From the NCBI GenBank assembly GCA_023662725.1, contig JAMPIL010000001.1:580258-644257 (forward strand): a stretch of 64,000 nucleotides of DNA. Direction: 5' to 3'. The position numbers and the translations under genes are program-made. The notes beneath the pieces are model-generated. The model did not search any database and was not told the origin of the DNA. It was given only the letters and a program-made list of their open reading frames with translations. Positions within the stretch are counted from its first letter, which is position 1. The number at the start of each line of letters is the position of its first letter. This document shows positions 34,030 through 42,968 of this stretch, piece by piece. This stretch comes from Ruminococcus flavefaciens. GTDB taxonomy: Bacteria; Bacillota; Clostridia; Oscillospirales; Ruminococcaceae.

Positions 34030-34302
34030 AGTTGCTTTTTATGAATATAAAGTTGATACTTTCTTCAGTAATTCTTTGCTAAAAATGTACTCAATCTATG
34101 GGATTTACTATAATTATAAAAAATACCCCTTAATGGGGTATTTTTTATAATTAATAATGGGTTTCCAAAGGGTGATTCCCCACAGTGTGGGGAAATGTCA
34201 GAATAGCTGACAAAGGGGACGGGCGACCGTTGGACGGATTCACCCTATGGCAGAGGATTTAAGGGAGACAGCGTCTCCCTTATAAATCCATAAAAAGCAA
34301 CT
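34030..34302 (+). repeat. Structured repeat family, copy C (candidate ncRNA)
   Basis: This shortest copy (273 bp) is closed by a perfect 14-bp helix, AGTTGCTTTTTATG (34030-34043) with its complement (34289-34302). The sequence is unrelated to the closing helices of copies A and B. The AT-rich hairpin (34112-34152) pairs perfectly over 18 bases. TGGG/CCCA encloses the shared TTTCCAAAGGGTGA core; CCCCAC-AGT-GTGGGG, TGTCAG/CTGACA and the end hairpin AAGGGAGA-CAGCG-TCTCCCTT (34261-34281) follow. The TCTGCGAAGCAGA block of the other copies is absent. It lies between two convergent operons. Confidence 0.7.
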
Positions 34303-34331
34303 TTAACTGTCATGTCATTAGTCAAAATTGA

Positions 34332-35753
34332 TCACTTCAGGACAGAAACGGCATCGGCAATGGTTTTCTCAAAGGCTTCTTTACCGTATTTATCTACCTC
34401 TGCCTTATCCTTCATTCCATGAGTAAGACATCCTGCTCCGCCTATACAGCCTCCAACGCAAGCCATTCCCTCAATGAAATTGCCGTCAAGCACATTTTTG
34501 CTCTTTTTCATTAAAGCAGTACGGCATTCCTCTATGCCGTTACACGGAACTGCTTTCAGTTCAAAGTCGATATTCTGCTCTTTAAGTCCCTGAGCTGCAG
34601 CGTCTGATAGTCCGCCGGAACGTGCGAAAATTCTTCCGTAATACGAAGCGTTATCAAGAACATCCTCCGAAAGCGATGTTATATCAATATCACGACTGTC
34701 AAAAAGCGCCTGTAACTCTTCAAAAGTGAGTACAGCGTCTATATACGGTTTTACGGTATCAAGCTGTGCCTCGGCTTTCTTTGCAGTACATGGACCGATA
34801 AAAACTGTTTTGGCGTTTTCAGTCGTTTCTTTGATATATTTTGCAATGGTCGCCATCGGTGAAAGATTATGCGAAACATATTGCAGCATATCCGGAAATG
34901 CAGATTTTACATACTGGACAAATGCAGGACAACAGGAACTGGTAAGAAATCCTTTTTCGGCAAGCTCTTTTGATTCTTCCATTGCAACCATATCTGCTCC
35001 GAGAGCCGCTTCTACAACCGTATGGAATCCCAGTTTTTTCAGTCCGGCTATAACCTGTCCCAGCTTTGCGTAAGTAAACTGACTTGAAATTGACGGCGCT
35101 ACGATAGCATATATCTTATATTTTTTTCCTTCTTCGTTTTTCTTTATCATATCTATAACGTTGAGGATATAAGATTTGTCGGTAATTGCTCCGAACGGAC
35201 ACTGGTAAACACAAGCTCCGCAGTTTGTACATTTATCATTGTCAATTGAAGCGGCATTTTCATCGTTTATCTTGATCGCCTTTACTTTGCAGGCTATCTG
35301 ACACGGACGCTTGCGATTGATGATTGCTGAATACGGACACACCTTTGCGCACTGTCCGCATTCAACACACTTGGATTTATCAATATGCGCCACATGATTG
35401 TGATCGAACGAGATCGCTCCCCTTTTGCAGACATCTTCGCAGCGGTGTGCAAGGCATCCACGGCAGGAATCAGTCACGTCATATCCGGCTGCCGGACATT
35501 CGTCACAGGCAATATCAATAACCTCGATAACATTCGTATTTTCTTTGTCGCCGCCCATTGCCATTTTTACACGCTCGGCAAGAATCGCACGTTCTTTGTA
35601 CACACAGCAGCGCATAGTTGGGACTTTGCCCGGAACTATCATTTTGGGAATATCCATAACGTTTTCAAGCAAGGTATCATTCCAAGCCTGCCTTGCCACT
35701 TCACGCAGCACTTTATATTTCAGGTGCTGTATTTTTGTATCAAATTTTCTCAT
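34332..35753 (-). CDS. [FeFe] hydrogenase, monomeric group B type
   Basis: The 473-residue protein has a Cys-rich N-terminal region with several [4Fe-4S] motifs (CDECPAAGYDVTDSCRGC, CVECGQCAKVCP, CTNCGACVYQCP) and a hydrogenase H-cluster domain (about 210-470). The H-cluster Cys motifs are SSCCPAF (near 270), GPCTAKKAE (near 320) and MACVGGCIGGAGC (near 431). The variant motifs fit the group B enzymes rather than the canonical TSCCPGW/MPCxxK form. It should make H2 from reduced ferredoxin. It is the last gene of the adhE-hydS operon, as for the non-bifurcating hydrogenase (HydA2) of R. albus. Confidence 0.88.
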   Translation of the reverse strand: MRKFDTKIQHLKYKVLREVARQAWNDTLLENVMDIPKMIVPGKVPTMRCCVYKERAILAERVKMAMGGDKENTNVIEVIDIACDECPAAGYDVTDSCRGCLAHRCEDVCKRGAISFDHNHVAHIDKSKCVECGQCAKVCPYSAIINRKRPCQIACKVKAIKINDENAASIDNDKCTNCGACVYQCPFGAITDKSYILNVIDMIKKNEEGKKYKIYAIVAPSISSQFTYAKLGQVIAGLKKLGFHTVVEAALGADMVAMEESKELAEKGFLTSSCCPAFVQYVKSAFPDMLQYVSHNLSPMATIAKYIKETTENAKTVFIGPCTAKKAEAQLDTVKPYIDAVLTFEELQALFDSRDIDITSLSEDVLDNASYYGRIFARSGGLSDAAAQGLKEQNIDFELKAVPCNGIEECRTALMKKSKNVLDGNFIEGMACVGGCIGGAGCLTHGMKDKAEVDKYGKEAFEKTIADAVSVLK

Positions 35754-35764
35754 CTGCCTACCTC

Positions 35765-36937
35765 CTAAAAATAGCTTACTTTAATACGCTTGCCCATTTT
35801 TTTAAGACAGGCTGAAAGCTCTTCCACAAGATTCATCTTGATGCTGAAATTTATAGGCAGATCGGGATTCTGATGCGCCGGATTGATCGCTCTTCCAACA
35901 TAGAAGTTTATATCGGTAGCTTCCTCAAAAAGCAGCCGGCATATAAGCGCAGCTCCGTCACGTTTAAAACTCCACTGTTCATAACATTCATTTTTATCAA
36001 GATAATCCTTGGCATATTCAAGTACTTTATTTACCGTGATAACGCCTTCTGTAACAAGATCAACACCCTCAAGTTCAGCAGTTGGGGGAATATCAGAACG
36101 TTCAAAATTAAGGCTCGGACGAAGCGGTTTGCGAAGATATTTTGCGGCAATTGAAGAAGTTGTTCCTCCGCATATAATATGCTTTCCTTCTTTTGAAAAG
36201 AAAAGTGACATCATTCTGTCGCAGTCGCTTCTGTTAGACGGCGGTCCGAAAAGAAGATTCATAGGTTCTCTTCTGCGTATCTTTATAATACACGCCGTAG
36301 CGTCGTCACCCGGCTCGTTTCCGTAAAGTTTGTTACATTCATCAATAAGAATAGTTGAAAGCGTTTTAGCCGTATATCCGCAGTTTGAAAGCGCTTCCAT
36401 AAATTCAATTATCTCTTCACGCTTCCATCCGAAATTATATGCCGTTCCGATTCCGGCATGGGGACAACCGTCGCTCATGGCGATAAAAATATCGTTTTCG
36501 CAGAGCTTTATCGTTGATTTATAAATACGTTTTCCGTCAATATTCATTTCCATTTTCGGATAATCGTAATTTTCGTTATTGCGGATAAGAATTACATGAG
36601 GATTATCATACTGGATTATATCGGCTGTTTCATTATCTTTAATATGGATTATAGTAAAGGTAGAGTAAGCTACTCCTCTTACGGAACAGACCGGAAGCGT
36701 TGCCGCAATAGTGCTTACGCATTCTTCTATGGAAAGTCCGGCCGCCATCATGGTCGAGATTATTTTCGATGTAAGAGTTGAAAGAATACTTGCTTTAACT
36801 CCGCTTCCTAATCCATCGGCAAGAACGACAACGGTTGAATTTTCGTTTTCTTCAACAATATCAACATGATCGCCGCAAAGCTCTTCGCCGTAATGAAAAA
36901 TACTTTTATAGCCGATATCTGCACAAAGATTATTCAT
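35765..36937 (-). CDS. SpoIIE-like PP2C serine phosphatase
   Basis: The 390-residue protein has a PP2C/SpoIIE domain (about 1-220) with metal-binding Asp in VVVLADGLGSGVKA, AMSDGCPHAG and GDDATACII. A C-terminal half of unknown fold follows. It overlaps the hydS gene by 8 bases. Such phosphatases accompany sensory group C hydrogenases and are thought to pass their H2 or redox signal to a phosphoprotein. An APH-type kinase lies in the same operon. Confidence 0.88.
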   Translation of the reverse strand: MNNLCADIGYKSIFHYGEELCGDHVDIVEENENSTVVVLADGLGSGVKASILSTLTSKIISTMMAAGLSIEECVSTIAATLPVCSVRGVAYSTFTIIHIKDNETADIIQYDNPHVILIRNNENYDYPKMEMNIDGKRIYKSTIKLCENDIFIAMSDGCPHAGIGTAYNFGWKREEIIEFMEALSNCGYTAKTLSTILIDECNKLYGNEPGDDATACIIKIRRREPMNLLFGPPSNRSDCDRMMSLFFSKEGKHIICGGTTSSIAAKYLRKPLRPSLNFERSDIPPTAELEGVDLVTEGVITVNKVLEYAKDYLDKNECYEQWSFKRDGAALICRLLFEEATDINFYVGRAINPAHQNPDLPINFSIKMNLVEELSACLKKMGKRIKVSYF

Positions 36938-38606
36938 CCGATATCGACTCCTTTAACTTGGAAAGCGCAATCTTGGTCTCAGCGGCAGTTTCACCAAGCA
37001 GGGACGCTATTTCCTGAACGATACGCATCTGCTTTTCAACGACCTTATCAGCGACTTCAGCGGTCTGACGGCTGATGCTTTCCTTTCTTTCTCTGGCTTC
37101 TTCTTCATCAGTAACGTCACGCATTATTCCTATAAGCAGATGAGAATCTTTTTCGTGAACGATAGTCTGCTCCACATAGCGGTTATACTCGGCAAGATAT
37201 GTACGCTGATTGCGGACTTTTTCTCCTTTTGCAAGAACGTTTATGAAAGCCGTTGGATCAAGAATACGGATGACCTGATCTCCTAAAATATCCGATGCGC
37301 TGCGTATATTCATAATAGCTCTTGCAGCGTCATTTATCTGCTGAACTTCAAGCTCCTCGTTAAGAACGATAAGACCGTTCGGAGTATTCTTTACGATAGT
37401 ATCAGAAAAACTCTCCGCTCTGTCTTTAAGGAACGGCAGACACATGGAATACTCCGCCTTGCCCTGACAAATTGCAATCGCCTTTTCACGGCAGGTATTA
37501 TAACCGCATGAGCCGCAGTTGAGATGATCGGACGGCTTGGTTTTACCCATTTTTCGGAGAACATTGTTTATTTCCATATCAGAAGGAACTGCAAGTCTGT
37601 GCTCGATATAAGTAAAGCTTTTGTGCATTTCATCAATTTCCGGCTGGATTACATCGAAATTTTCAGTGCCGGCATAATTTGCTACTGAAGCATAATCCTT
37701 TACCGGAGAACGATGGTATTTTTCCATAACAGGACCGCCGATACAGCTTCCGGAGCATACCGACATTTCAATAAAGCACTTATTGATGTTTCCGCTTTCA
37801 ATATCACGCAAAGCTGCCATGCAATTTTCAACGCCGTCGATAGCTATATATGTATATCCGTTTATGTCCTGCTCCATTGTTTTCAGGATACCGCCAGTTG
37901 TCGGGAAGAAACGCGCAAGACTGTCTTTTCGGCTGTCAACTTCCTGTTTAAGCTCGATCTTCTCGCTTTTAAGCCAGCCTGTAAGCTCCTCGAATGTAAG
38001 AACAGCGTCAACTATTCCCTCATAATATTCAGCCTCGTCCTTTTTTGCCACGCATGGACCGATAAATACCGTTTTAGCATTCGGAATTCTTTTCTTGATG
38101 TCCAAACAATGCGCCTGCATAGGCGATACAACGTCGGCAAGATATTTTAGTTCTGCCGGGAAATATTTCTGAATAAGAAGATTCAGCGAATGACAGCACG
38201 ATGAAATAAGGATATTTCTGTCCTCTTCACGAAGAATGCGTTCATATTCATTTTTTACGATAGTTGCACCAACTGCGGTTTCTTCAACATCGTAGAATCC
38301 AAGCTTCTGAAGAGCTTCACGCATGATGTTGATTCCAACGCCGTCATAATTCGCAATAAACGACGGCGCAAGACTGACAACAACAGGATTTTCTCCTTGC
38401 AGAAGAACCTTGCATTTTTCAATTCCGTCGGCTATTTCCTTAGCATTCTGCGGACAGACAACAAAACACTGACCGCAGAGAATACATTCGTTGCCTATAA
38501 TATGCGCCTGATTTCCCGAAAAACGTATCGCCTTTACGGGACAATGACGAATACATTTATAGCAGTTTTTGCAGTTGGATTTTTTTAATGTAAGCCAGTT
38601 TGACAT
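36930..38606 (-). CDS. hydS: Sensory [FeFe] hydrogenase (HydS, group C) with PAS domain
   Basis: The 558-residue protein has two ferredoxin-type [4Fe-4S] motifs (CKNCYKCIRHCP, CILCGQCFVVCP) and an H-cluster domain with SSCCHSL near 134, GPCVAKKDE near 180 and MSVCSGSCIGGP near 283. A four-Cys Fe-S domain (NCGSCGYNTC near 360), a PAS domain (about 405-500) and a coiled C-terminus follow. The altered first motif (CCHS for CCPG) and the PAS domain identify the group C type, thought to sense H2 rather than make it. It sits between a 2Fe-2S protein and the PP2C gene, the arrangement reported for R. albus. Confidence 0.9.
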   Translation of the reverse strand: MSNWLTLKKSNCKNCYKCIRHCPVKAIRFSGNQAHIIGNECILCGQCFVVCPQNAKEIADGIEKCKVLLQGENPVVVSLAPSFIANYDGVGINIMREALQKLGFYDVEETAVGATIVKNEYERILREEDRNILISSCCHSLNLLIQKYFPAELKYLADVVSPMQAHCLDIKKRIPNAKTVFIGPCVAKKDEAEYYEGIVDAVLTFEELTGWLKSEKIELKQEVDSRKDSLARFFPTTGGILKTMEQDINGYTYIAIDGVENCMAALRDIESGNINKCFIEMSVCSGSCIGGPVMEKYHRSPVKDYASVANYAGTENFDVIQPEIDEMHKSFTYIEHRLAVPSDMEINNVLRKMGKTKPSDHLNCGSCGYNTCREKAIAICQGKAEYSMCLPFLKDRAESFSDTIVKNTPNGLIVLNEELEVQQINDAARAIMNIRSASDILGDQVIRILDPTAFINVLAKGEKVRNQRTYLAEYNRYVEQTIVHEKDSHLLIGIMRDVTDEEEARERKESISRQTAEVADKVVEKQMRIVQEIASLLGETAAETKIALSKLKESISDE

Positions 38607-38627
38607 AGCTAAGACATTCTCCTCTCT

Positions 38628-38867
38628 TTATAGTCTTGCCTTGATATTATTCTCAAAAAACTCTGTTACCGTATCGGGAGTTACTGAGAAAAATTCATCA
38701 TCAACATTAACGCATACACCCTTCTGACAGCTTCCCATACAAAACGTTCCGCCCAGTTCGACCTTGTCCCCAAGATTGTTCTCGGAAATAAGATACTGAA
38801 GCTGTTCAACTACGCTGCGTGAGCCTTTGATATGGCATGAACTGCCGATACATATTGTTACTTTCAT
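38628..38867 (-). CDS. Thioredoxin-like [2Fe-2S] ferredoxin
   Basis: ATG 38867 is chosen because AAGGAGG lies just before it. The 79-residue protein keeps four Cys in the NuoE/HydC-like [2Fe-2S] pattern (CIGSSCHIKG and CMGSCQKGVCV). It probably carries electrons to or from the adjacent HydS. It lies 21 bases upstream of hydS, in a six-gene leftward operon. Confidence 0.88.
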   Translation of the reverse strand: MKVTICIGSSCHIKGSRSVVEQLQYLISENNLGDKVELGGTFCMGSCQKGVCVNVDDEFFSVTPDTVTEFFENNIKARL

Positions 38868-38959
38868 TTGTAAATTCCTCCTTAAATAATCTGTCATTAT
38901 ATGTAGATGTCTGCGGATTTTATTTTAAAAATCCGCATTATTCATTTTATGCAGAGCTA

Positions 38960-39709
38960 TTAATCATAATCGACAACGTCTACCCATGAGAGCAGAAATT
39001 CACGTTCCTTTTCGTTGCCCTTTACAGACTGTGAAGCAGCTACTATCGGCATCCACTTCTGAACATACTGTTTTGCAGTATTGCTCTTCTCGCAGAAAAT
39101 ATCAAGATATTTATGAGCTCCGTCAATATCTCCGCTAAGCCAGAAAAGCAGATAAGTTCTTGCCGCATCGGCAGAGGCATTTCCCTGAGTTACATGAGCC
39201 CAGTCTATAATATACGGTGTTCCGTCTTCTGTGATAATAATATTTGACGGATTAAGGTCGCCGTGACATACCTTATTGTGCTTAGGCATACTGTCAAGAC
39301 GTGTATGAAGATCGTATCTCGTTGTTGCGTCAAGCTCGCAGGAGCTTATTTTGCGATTCATTTTGTCCTTGAGCTTGTTCAGAAGAGGACAGCTTTTAGA
39401 CTGTATCTCAAGCTGAATATCAACGAGCATTTCAATATATGAACGTTTCTTTTCCGGATTTTCTTCCATAAGCTGGGCAAGTGTTTTTCCTTCTATAAAC
39501 TCTGAAACGATCGCCCATTTTCCTTCGATCATAGTTACTTCAAGAATTTTAGGAATATTAAGTCCTGTTTCTTCAACACGGGACTGATTAAGAGCTTCAT
39601 TCAGTACGTCTGCCTTTGAATAATCATTGTTGAAAACCTTAACGCAGGTATTATCGTCACGGTAAATAGTTTTATTGTTTCTTACTGCAATTACTTTGTC
39701 AAGTTTCAT
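38960..39709 (-). CDS. APH-type kinase in the hydrogenase operon
   Basis: The 249-residue protein has the aminoglycoside/choline-kinase fold: VKVFNNDYSKADVLNEA for the ATP-binding lysine region, EFIEGKTLAQLM hinge, the catalytic loop CHGDLNPSNIII and the metal site IIDWAHV. Its place between adhE and the 2Fe-2S/HydS/PP2C genes suggests a protein kinase opposing the PP2C phosphatase. A small-molecule kinase is the alternative; the sequence alone does not decide. Confidence 0.82.
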   Translation of the reverse strand: MKLDKVIAVRNNKTIYRDDNTCVKVFNNDYSKADVLNEALNQSRVEETGLNIPKILEVTMIEGKWAIVSEFIEGKTLAQLMEENPEKKRSYIEMLVDIQLEIQSKSCPLLNKLKDKMNRKISSCELDATTRYDLHTRLDSMPKHNKVCHGDLNPSNIIITEDGTPYIIDWAHVTQGNASADAARTYLLFWLSGDIDGAHKYLDIFCEKSNTAKQYVQKWMPIVAASQSVKGNEKEREFLLSWVDVVDYD

Positions 39710-39732
39710 ACTATCGTTCCTCCTTTACTCTT

Positions 39733-42393
39733 TTATGCTTTTGCGTTATCTGCAATAAACTTTTCAGGCATATTTGCTTCAACAAAATGATTGCCATAGT
39801 ATGCGTTAAGATACATCTGCTTTATTTCGCTCATAAGCGGATATCTCGGATTAGCTCCTGTACACTGATCGTCAAAAGCCTGTTCGGTCATTTCGTCAAG
39901 CTTTTCAAGAAATACATTTTCGTCGATGCCGTAATCCTGAATCGTCGCCTTGATTCCTACTTTTGCTTTAAGCTCGTTGACGGCATTTATAAGTCCCTCA
40001 AGCTTTTCTTCGTCCGTATTTCCGCTTATTCCAAGACAATCGGCAACTTCGGCATAACGGGCAAGGGTATGCGGATGATCGTACTGCGAGAATGTTCCCA
40101 TTTTTGCCGGAGCTTCAGACGCATTAAACCGCAGAACTTCCTCTATCATAAGAGCGTTTGCAACTCCGTGCGGCAAATGGTGGAACGCACCAAGTTTATG
40201 AGCCATAGAGTGACATACTCCGAGAAATGCGTTGGCAAAAGCCATACCTGCCATTGTTGCGGCATTAGCCATCTTCTCACGAGCCTTGATATCGGTCTGA
40301 CCATTTTCATATGCTCTCGGCAGATATTTGAATATAGTCTGTAATGCCTGCTTTACAAGACCGTCCGTATAGTCCGTTGCAAGCATCGAAGCGTAGGCTT
40401 CAAGAGCATGAGTAACGGCGTCGATACCGGACGCTGCTGTCAGTCCCTTTGGAGCGGACATATGAAAATCAGTGTCGATAACTGCCATATCCGGAAGCAG
40501 CTCGTAATCGGCAAGAGGATATTTCACACCGCTTTGTTCGTCCGTGATAACCGCAAAGGGAGTTACCTCCGAACCTGTTCCGGCAGATGTCGGAATTGCA
40601 ACGAAATAAGCCTTTTCTCCCATTTTCGGGAATGTGTAAACTCTCTTTCTGATGTCGATAAAGCGCATTGCCATATCCATAAAATCAGCCTCGGGATGTT
40701 CATACAGAACCCACATTATCTTAGCGGCATCCATTGCCGAACCTCCGCCGAGAGCAATTATCGTATCCGGCTGGAACGATGTCATAATTGCAGCTCCCTC
40801 TTTCGCAGAGGCAAGAGTCGGATCGGGAGCAACGTTAAAGAATGTCATATGCTCGATTCCCATTTCGTCCAGCTTATTGGTAATAGCCTTTGTATAGCCG
40901 TTCTGATAGAGGAACGTATCCGTTACGATAAACGCCCGCTTTTTGCCCATCACTGTTTTCAGCTCGTCAAGAGCAGCAGGCAGACAGCCTTTCTTTATAT
41001 AAATTTTTTCGGGCGCACGGAACCAAAGCATATTTTCCCTTCTTTCTGCAACCGTTTTTATATTGATAAGGTGCATAACTCCGACATTTTCACTTACGGA
41101 ATTTCCTCCCCATGAGCCGCAGCCGAGCGTGAGCGACGGAGCAAGCTTAAAGTTATAAAGATCGCCGATACCTCCGTGGGAAGAAGGCGTATTAACAAGA
41201 ATACGGCAGGTTTTCATACGATGACTGAACTTTTCGATTTTTTCTGTTTCCGTAACTTCATTCAGATAAACCGAGGAAGTATGACCGTAACCTCCGTCGG
41301 CAACAAGTCTTTCAGCTTTGTCAAGAGCATCGTCAAAGTCTTTCGCCTTGTACATGGCAAGAACAGGCGAAAGCTTTTCATGAGCAAACTCCTCGCTGAG
41401 TTCAACGCTTTCAACTTCTCCGATAAGAATTTTCGTACCGCCAGGAACTTCCACTCCAGCAAGCGCAGCTATCTTCGCCGCAGGCTGTCCCACTATCTTT
41501 GCATTCAGCGCACCGTTGATGATAATGGTTTTTCTTACCTTTTCGGTTTCGGATTCCGTAAGGAAATAACATCCTCTCGCAGCAAATTCACTTTTTACGG
41601 TATCGTATATATTTTCCAATACGATAACAGACTGCTCGGAAGCGCAAATCATGCCGTTGTCAAAAGTTTTTGAATGTATAACAGAACTTACTGCAAGCAG
41701 AATATCAGCGCTGTCATCAATAATTGCAGGAGTATTTCCCGCTCCTACGCCGAGCGCAGGCTTACCGCTTGAATAAGCTGCTTTAACCATTCCCGGTCCG
41801 CCTGTTGCAAGAATTATATCTGTCTCTTTCATGACAATATTCGTCTTTTCAATAGAAGGAACGTCTATCCAGTCAATAATGTCATCGGGAGCTCCTGCGG
41901 CAACAGCAGCTTCAAGAACTATCCTTGCAGCTTCTATTGTAGACTTTTTTGCTCTTGGGTGCGGAGAAATAATAATTGCGTTTCTGGTTTTAAGCGCAAT
42001 AAGGCATTTGAAAATAGCCGTTGAGGTTGGATTCGTAGTCGGAATAACGGCAGCGATAACACCGATAGGTTCAGCGAGCTTTTTTATTCCGTAAGCCTTA
42101 TCCTCTTCAATTACTCCGCAGGTTTTTGTATTTTTGTATGCGTTATAAATGTACTCGGACGCATAATTGTTTTTTATGACCTTATCCTCAACAACTCCCA
42201 TTCCCGTTTCTTCAACGGCAAGCTTTGCAAGCGGTATCCTTGCTTTATTTGCAGCAGATGCGGCGGCAAGAAAGATTTTGTCCACCTGCTCCTGCGTATA
42301 GGATGAAAAGATCTGTTGTGCCTTTCGGGTACGGCTGATAGCTTCCTCAAGCTTTTCAACGCTGTCCACAATCTTATAAGCCTCGTTCTCCAT
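39733..42393 (-). CDS. adhE: Bifunctional acetaldehyde-CoA/alcohol dehydrogenase
   Basis: The 886-residue protein has an N-terminal CoA-acylating aldehyde dehydrogenase (about 1-440, catalytic Cys in NGMICASEQ) and a C-terminal iron alcohol dehydrogenase (about 455-870). The latter shows GGGSAMDAAK for NAD binding, and the iron ligands lie in the HALEAYAS, CHSMAHKLGAFHHLPHG region. It turns acetyl-CoA into ethanol with two NADH and normally forms spirosomes. It is the first gene of the hydrogenase operon, so ethanol and H2 formation are controlled together. The promoter is TTGCTA-N17-TATAAT. Confidence 0.96.
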   Translation of the reverse strand: MENEAYKIVDSVEKLEEAISRTRKAQQIFSSYTQEQVDKIFLAAASAANKARIPLAKLAVEETGMGVVEDKVIKNNYASEYIYNAYKNTKTCGVIEEDKAYGIKKLAEPIGVIAAVIPTTNPTSTAIFKCLIALKTRNAIIISPHPRAKKSTIEAARIVLEAAVAAGAPDDIIDWIDVPSIEKTNIVMKETDIILATGGPGMVKAAYSSGKPALGVGAGNTPAIIDDSADILLAVSSVIHSKTFDNGMICASEQSVIVLENIYDTVKSEFAARGCYFLTESETEKVRKTIIINGALNAKIVGQPAAKIAALAGVEVPGGTKILIGEVESVELSEEFAHEKLSPVLAMYKAKDFDDALDKAERLVADGGYGHTSSVYLNEVTETEKIEKFSHRMKTCRILVNTPSSHGGIGDLYNFKLAPSLTLGCGSWGGNSVSENVGVMHLINIKTVAERRENMLWFRAPEKIYIKKGCLPAALDELKTVMGKKRAFIVTDTFLYQNGYTKAITNKLDEMGIEHMTFFNVAPDPTLASAKEGAAIMTSFQPDTIIALGGGSAMDAAKIMWVLYEHPEADFMDMAMRFIDIRKRVYTFPKMGEKAYFVAIPTSAGTGSEVTPFAVITDEQSGVKYPLADYELLPDMAVIDTDFHMSAPKGLTAASGIDAVTHALEAYASMLATDYTDGLVKQALQTIFKYLPRAYENGQTDIKAREKMANAATMAGMAFANAFLGVCHSMAHKLGAFHHLPHGVANALMIEEVLRFNASEAPAKMGTFSQYDHPHTLARYAEVADCLGISGNTDEEKLEGLINAVNELKAKVGIKATIQDYGIDENVFLEKLDEMTEQAFDDQCTGANPRYPLMSEIKQMYLNAYYGNHFVEANMPEKFIADNAKA

Positions 42394-42472
42394 AGTTATC
42401 CTCCTAAAAAATATTCTGTATATTCTGATAGTCTTTTGACTTTATTAAAGATTCTGTCTTTTACTCTATCTT

Positions 42473-42501
42473 ATTATATCATGTTATATGCAAAATAGCA
42501 A
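42473..42501 (-). promoter_or_regulatory. Promoter of the adhE-hydrogenase operon
   Basis: The minus strand reads TTGCTA (42501-42496), 17 bases, TATAAT (42478-42473). I saw no clear Rex-type palindrome nearby. Confidence 0.75.
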
Positions 42502-42544
42502 GAAAAAAACGTTGGAAGATTGAATTTTTTTGTTATTTTACAAA

Positions 42545-42581
42545 AAAATAAGAGCAGTACAAATATACTGCTCCATTTTTA
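42545..42581. terminator. Terminator of the condensation/ligase operon
   Basis: GAGCAGTA (42552-42559) pairs with TACTGCTC (42566-42573). It has an A-tract to the left and TTTTT to the right, so it can act on both strands; leftward it ends the SCP2 operon. Confidence 0.8.
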
Positions 42582-42617
42582 ATACTTTAAGGAATGACAC
42601 GTTAAACTCTGAATTTA

Positions 42618-42956
42618 TTATGCCTGTTTTTTGATATTATCAATTATCTTTGAAAATTCAAGAGCTTTTTCAATACTGCCCTCAATTTTAAGTTTTCCCA
42701 TTGTAAACGCTTTTACAGGACTAAGAGTTCCCTCGCATATCTTCAGAAAATTTTTTCCTGATACGATAAATATACAGTCACGGTCGTAATACTCGTAAGG
42801 TTCGACTGAAACTATGCCGTCCTTGAGTGCGATATAGAATGCTCCCTCGCCCTCTCCGACAATATTGATCTGAACGGCTATTCTTCCCTCAAGACCATCT
42901 GTGTTATGAGAAAAGATCAGCTCTCTCGTTTTTGTAAAAATTTCTTCGTAAGTCAT
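42618..42956 (-). CDS. SCP2 sterol-carrier-like protein
   Basis: The 112-residue protein is a single SCP-2 domain: EGRIAVQINIVGEGEGAFYIALKDG, then FIVSGKNFLKICEGTLSPVKAFTMGKLKIEG. SCP-2 domains bind lipids or acyl-CoA in a hydrophobic pocket. As the last gene of the TetR-controlled operon (12 bases after the ligase) it may shuttle the acyl substrate or product of the carrier-protein system. Confidence 0.87.
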   Translation of the reverse strand: MTYEEIFTKTRELIFSHNTDGLEGRIAVQINIVGEGEGAFYIALKDGIVSVEPYEYYDRDCIFIVSGKNFLKICEGTLSPVKAFTMGKLKIEGSIEKALEFSKIIDNIKKQA

Positions 42957-42968
42957 AATATTCTCCTT

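Noticed and set aside
42397-42617. Rex operator upstream of adhE
   Set aside because: No TTGT...ACAA-type Rex palindrome near the promoter could be seen, although Rex control of adhE is common in Firmicutes.
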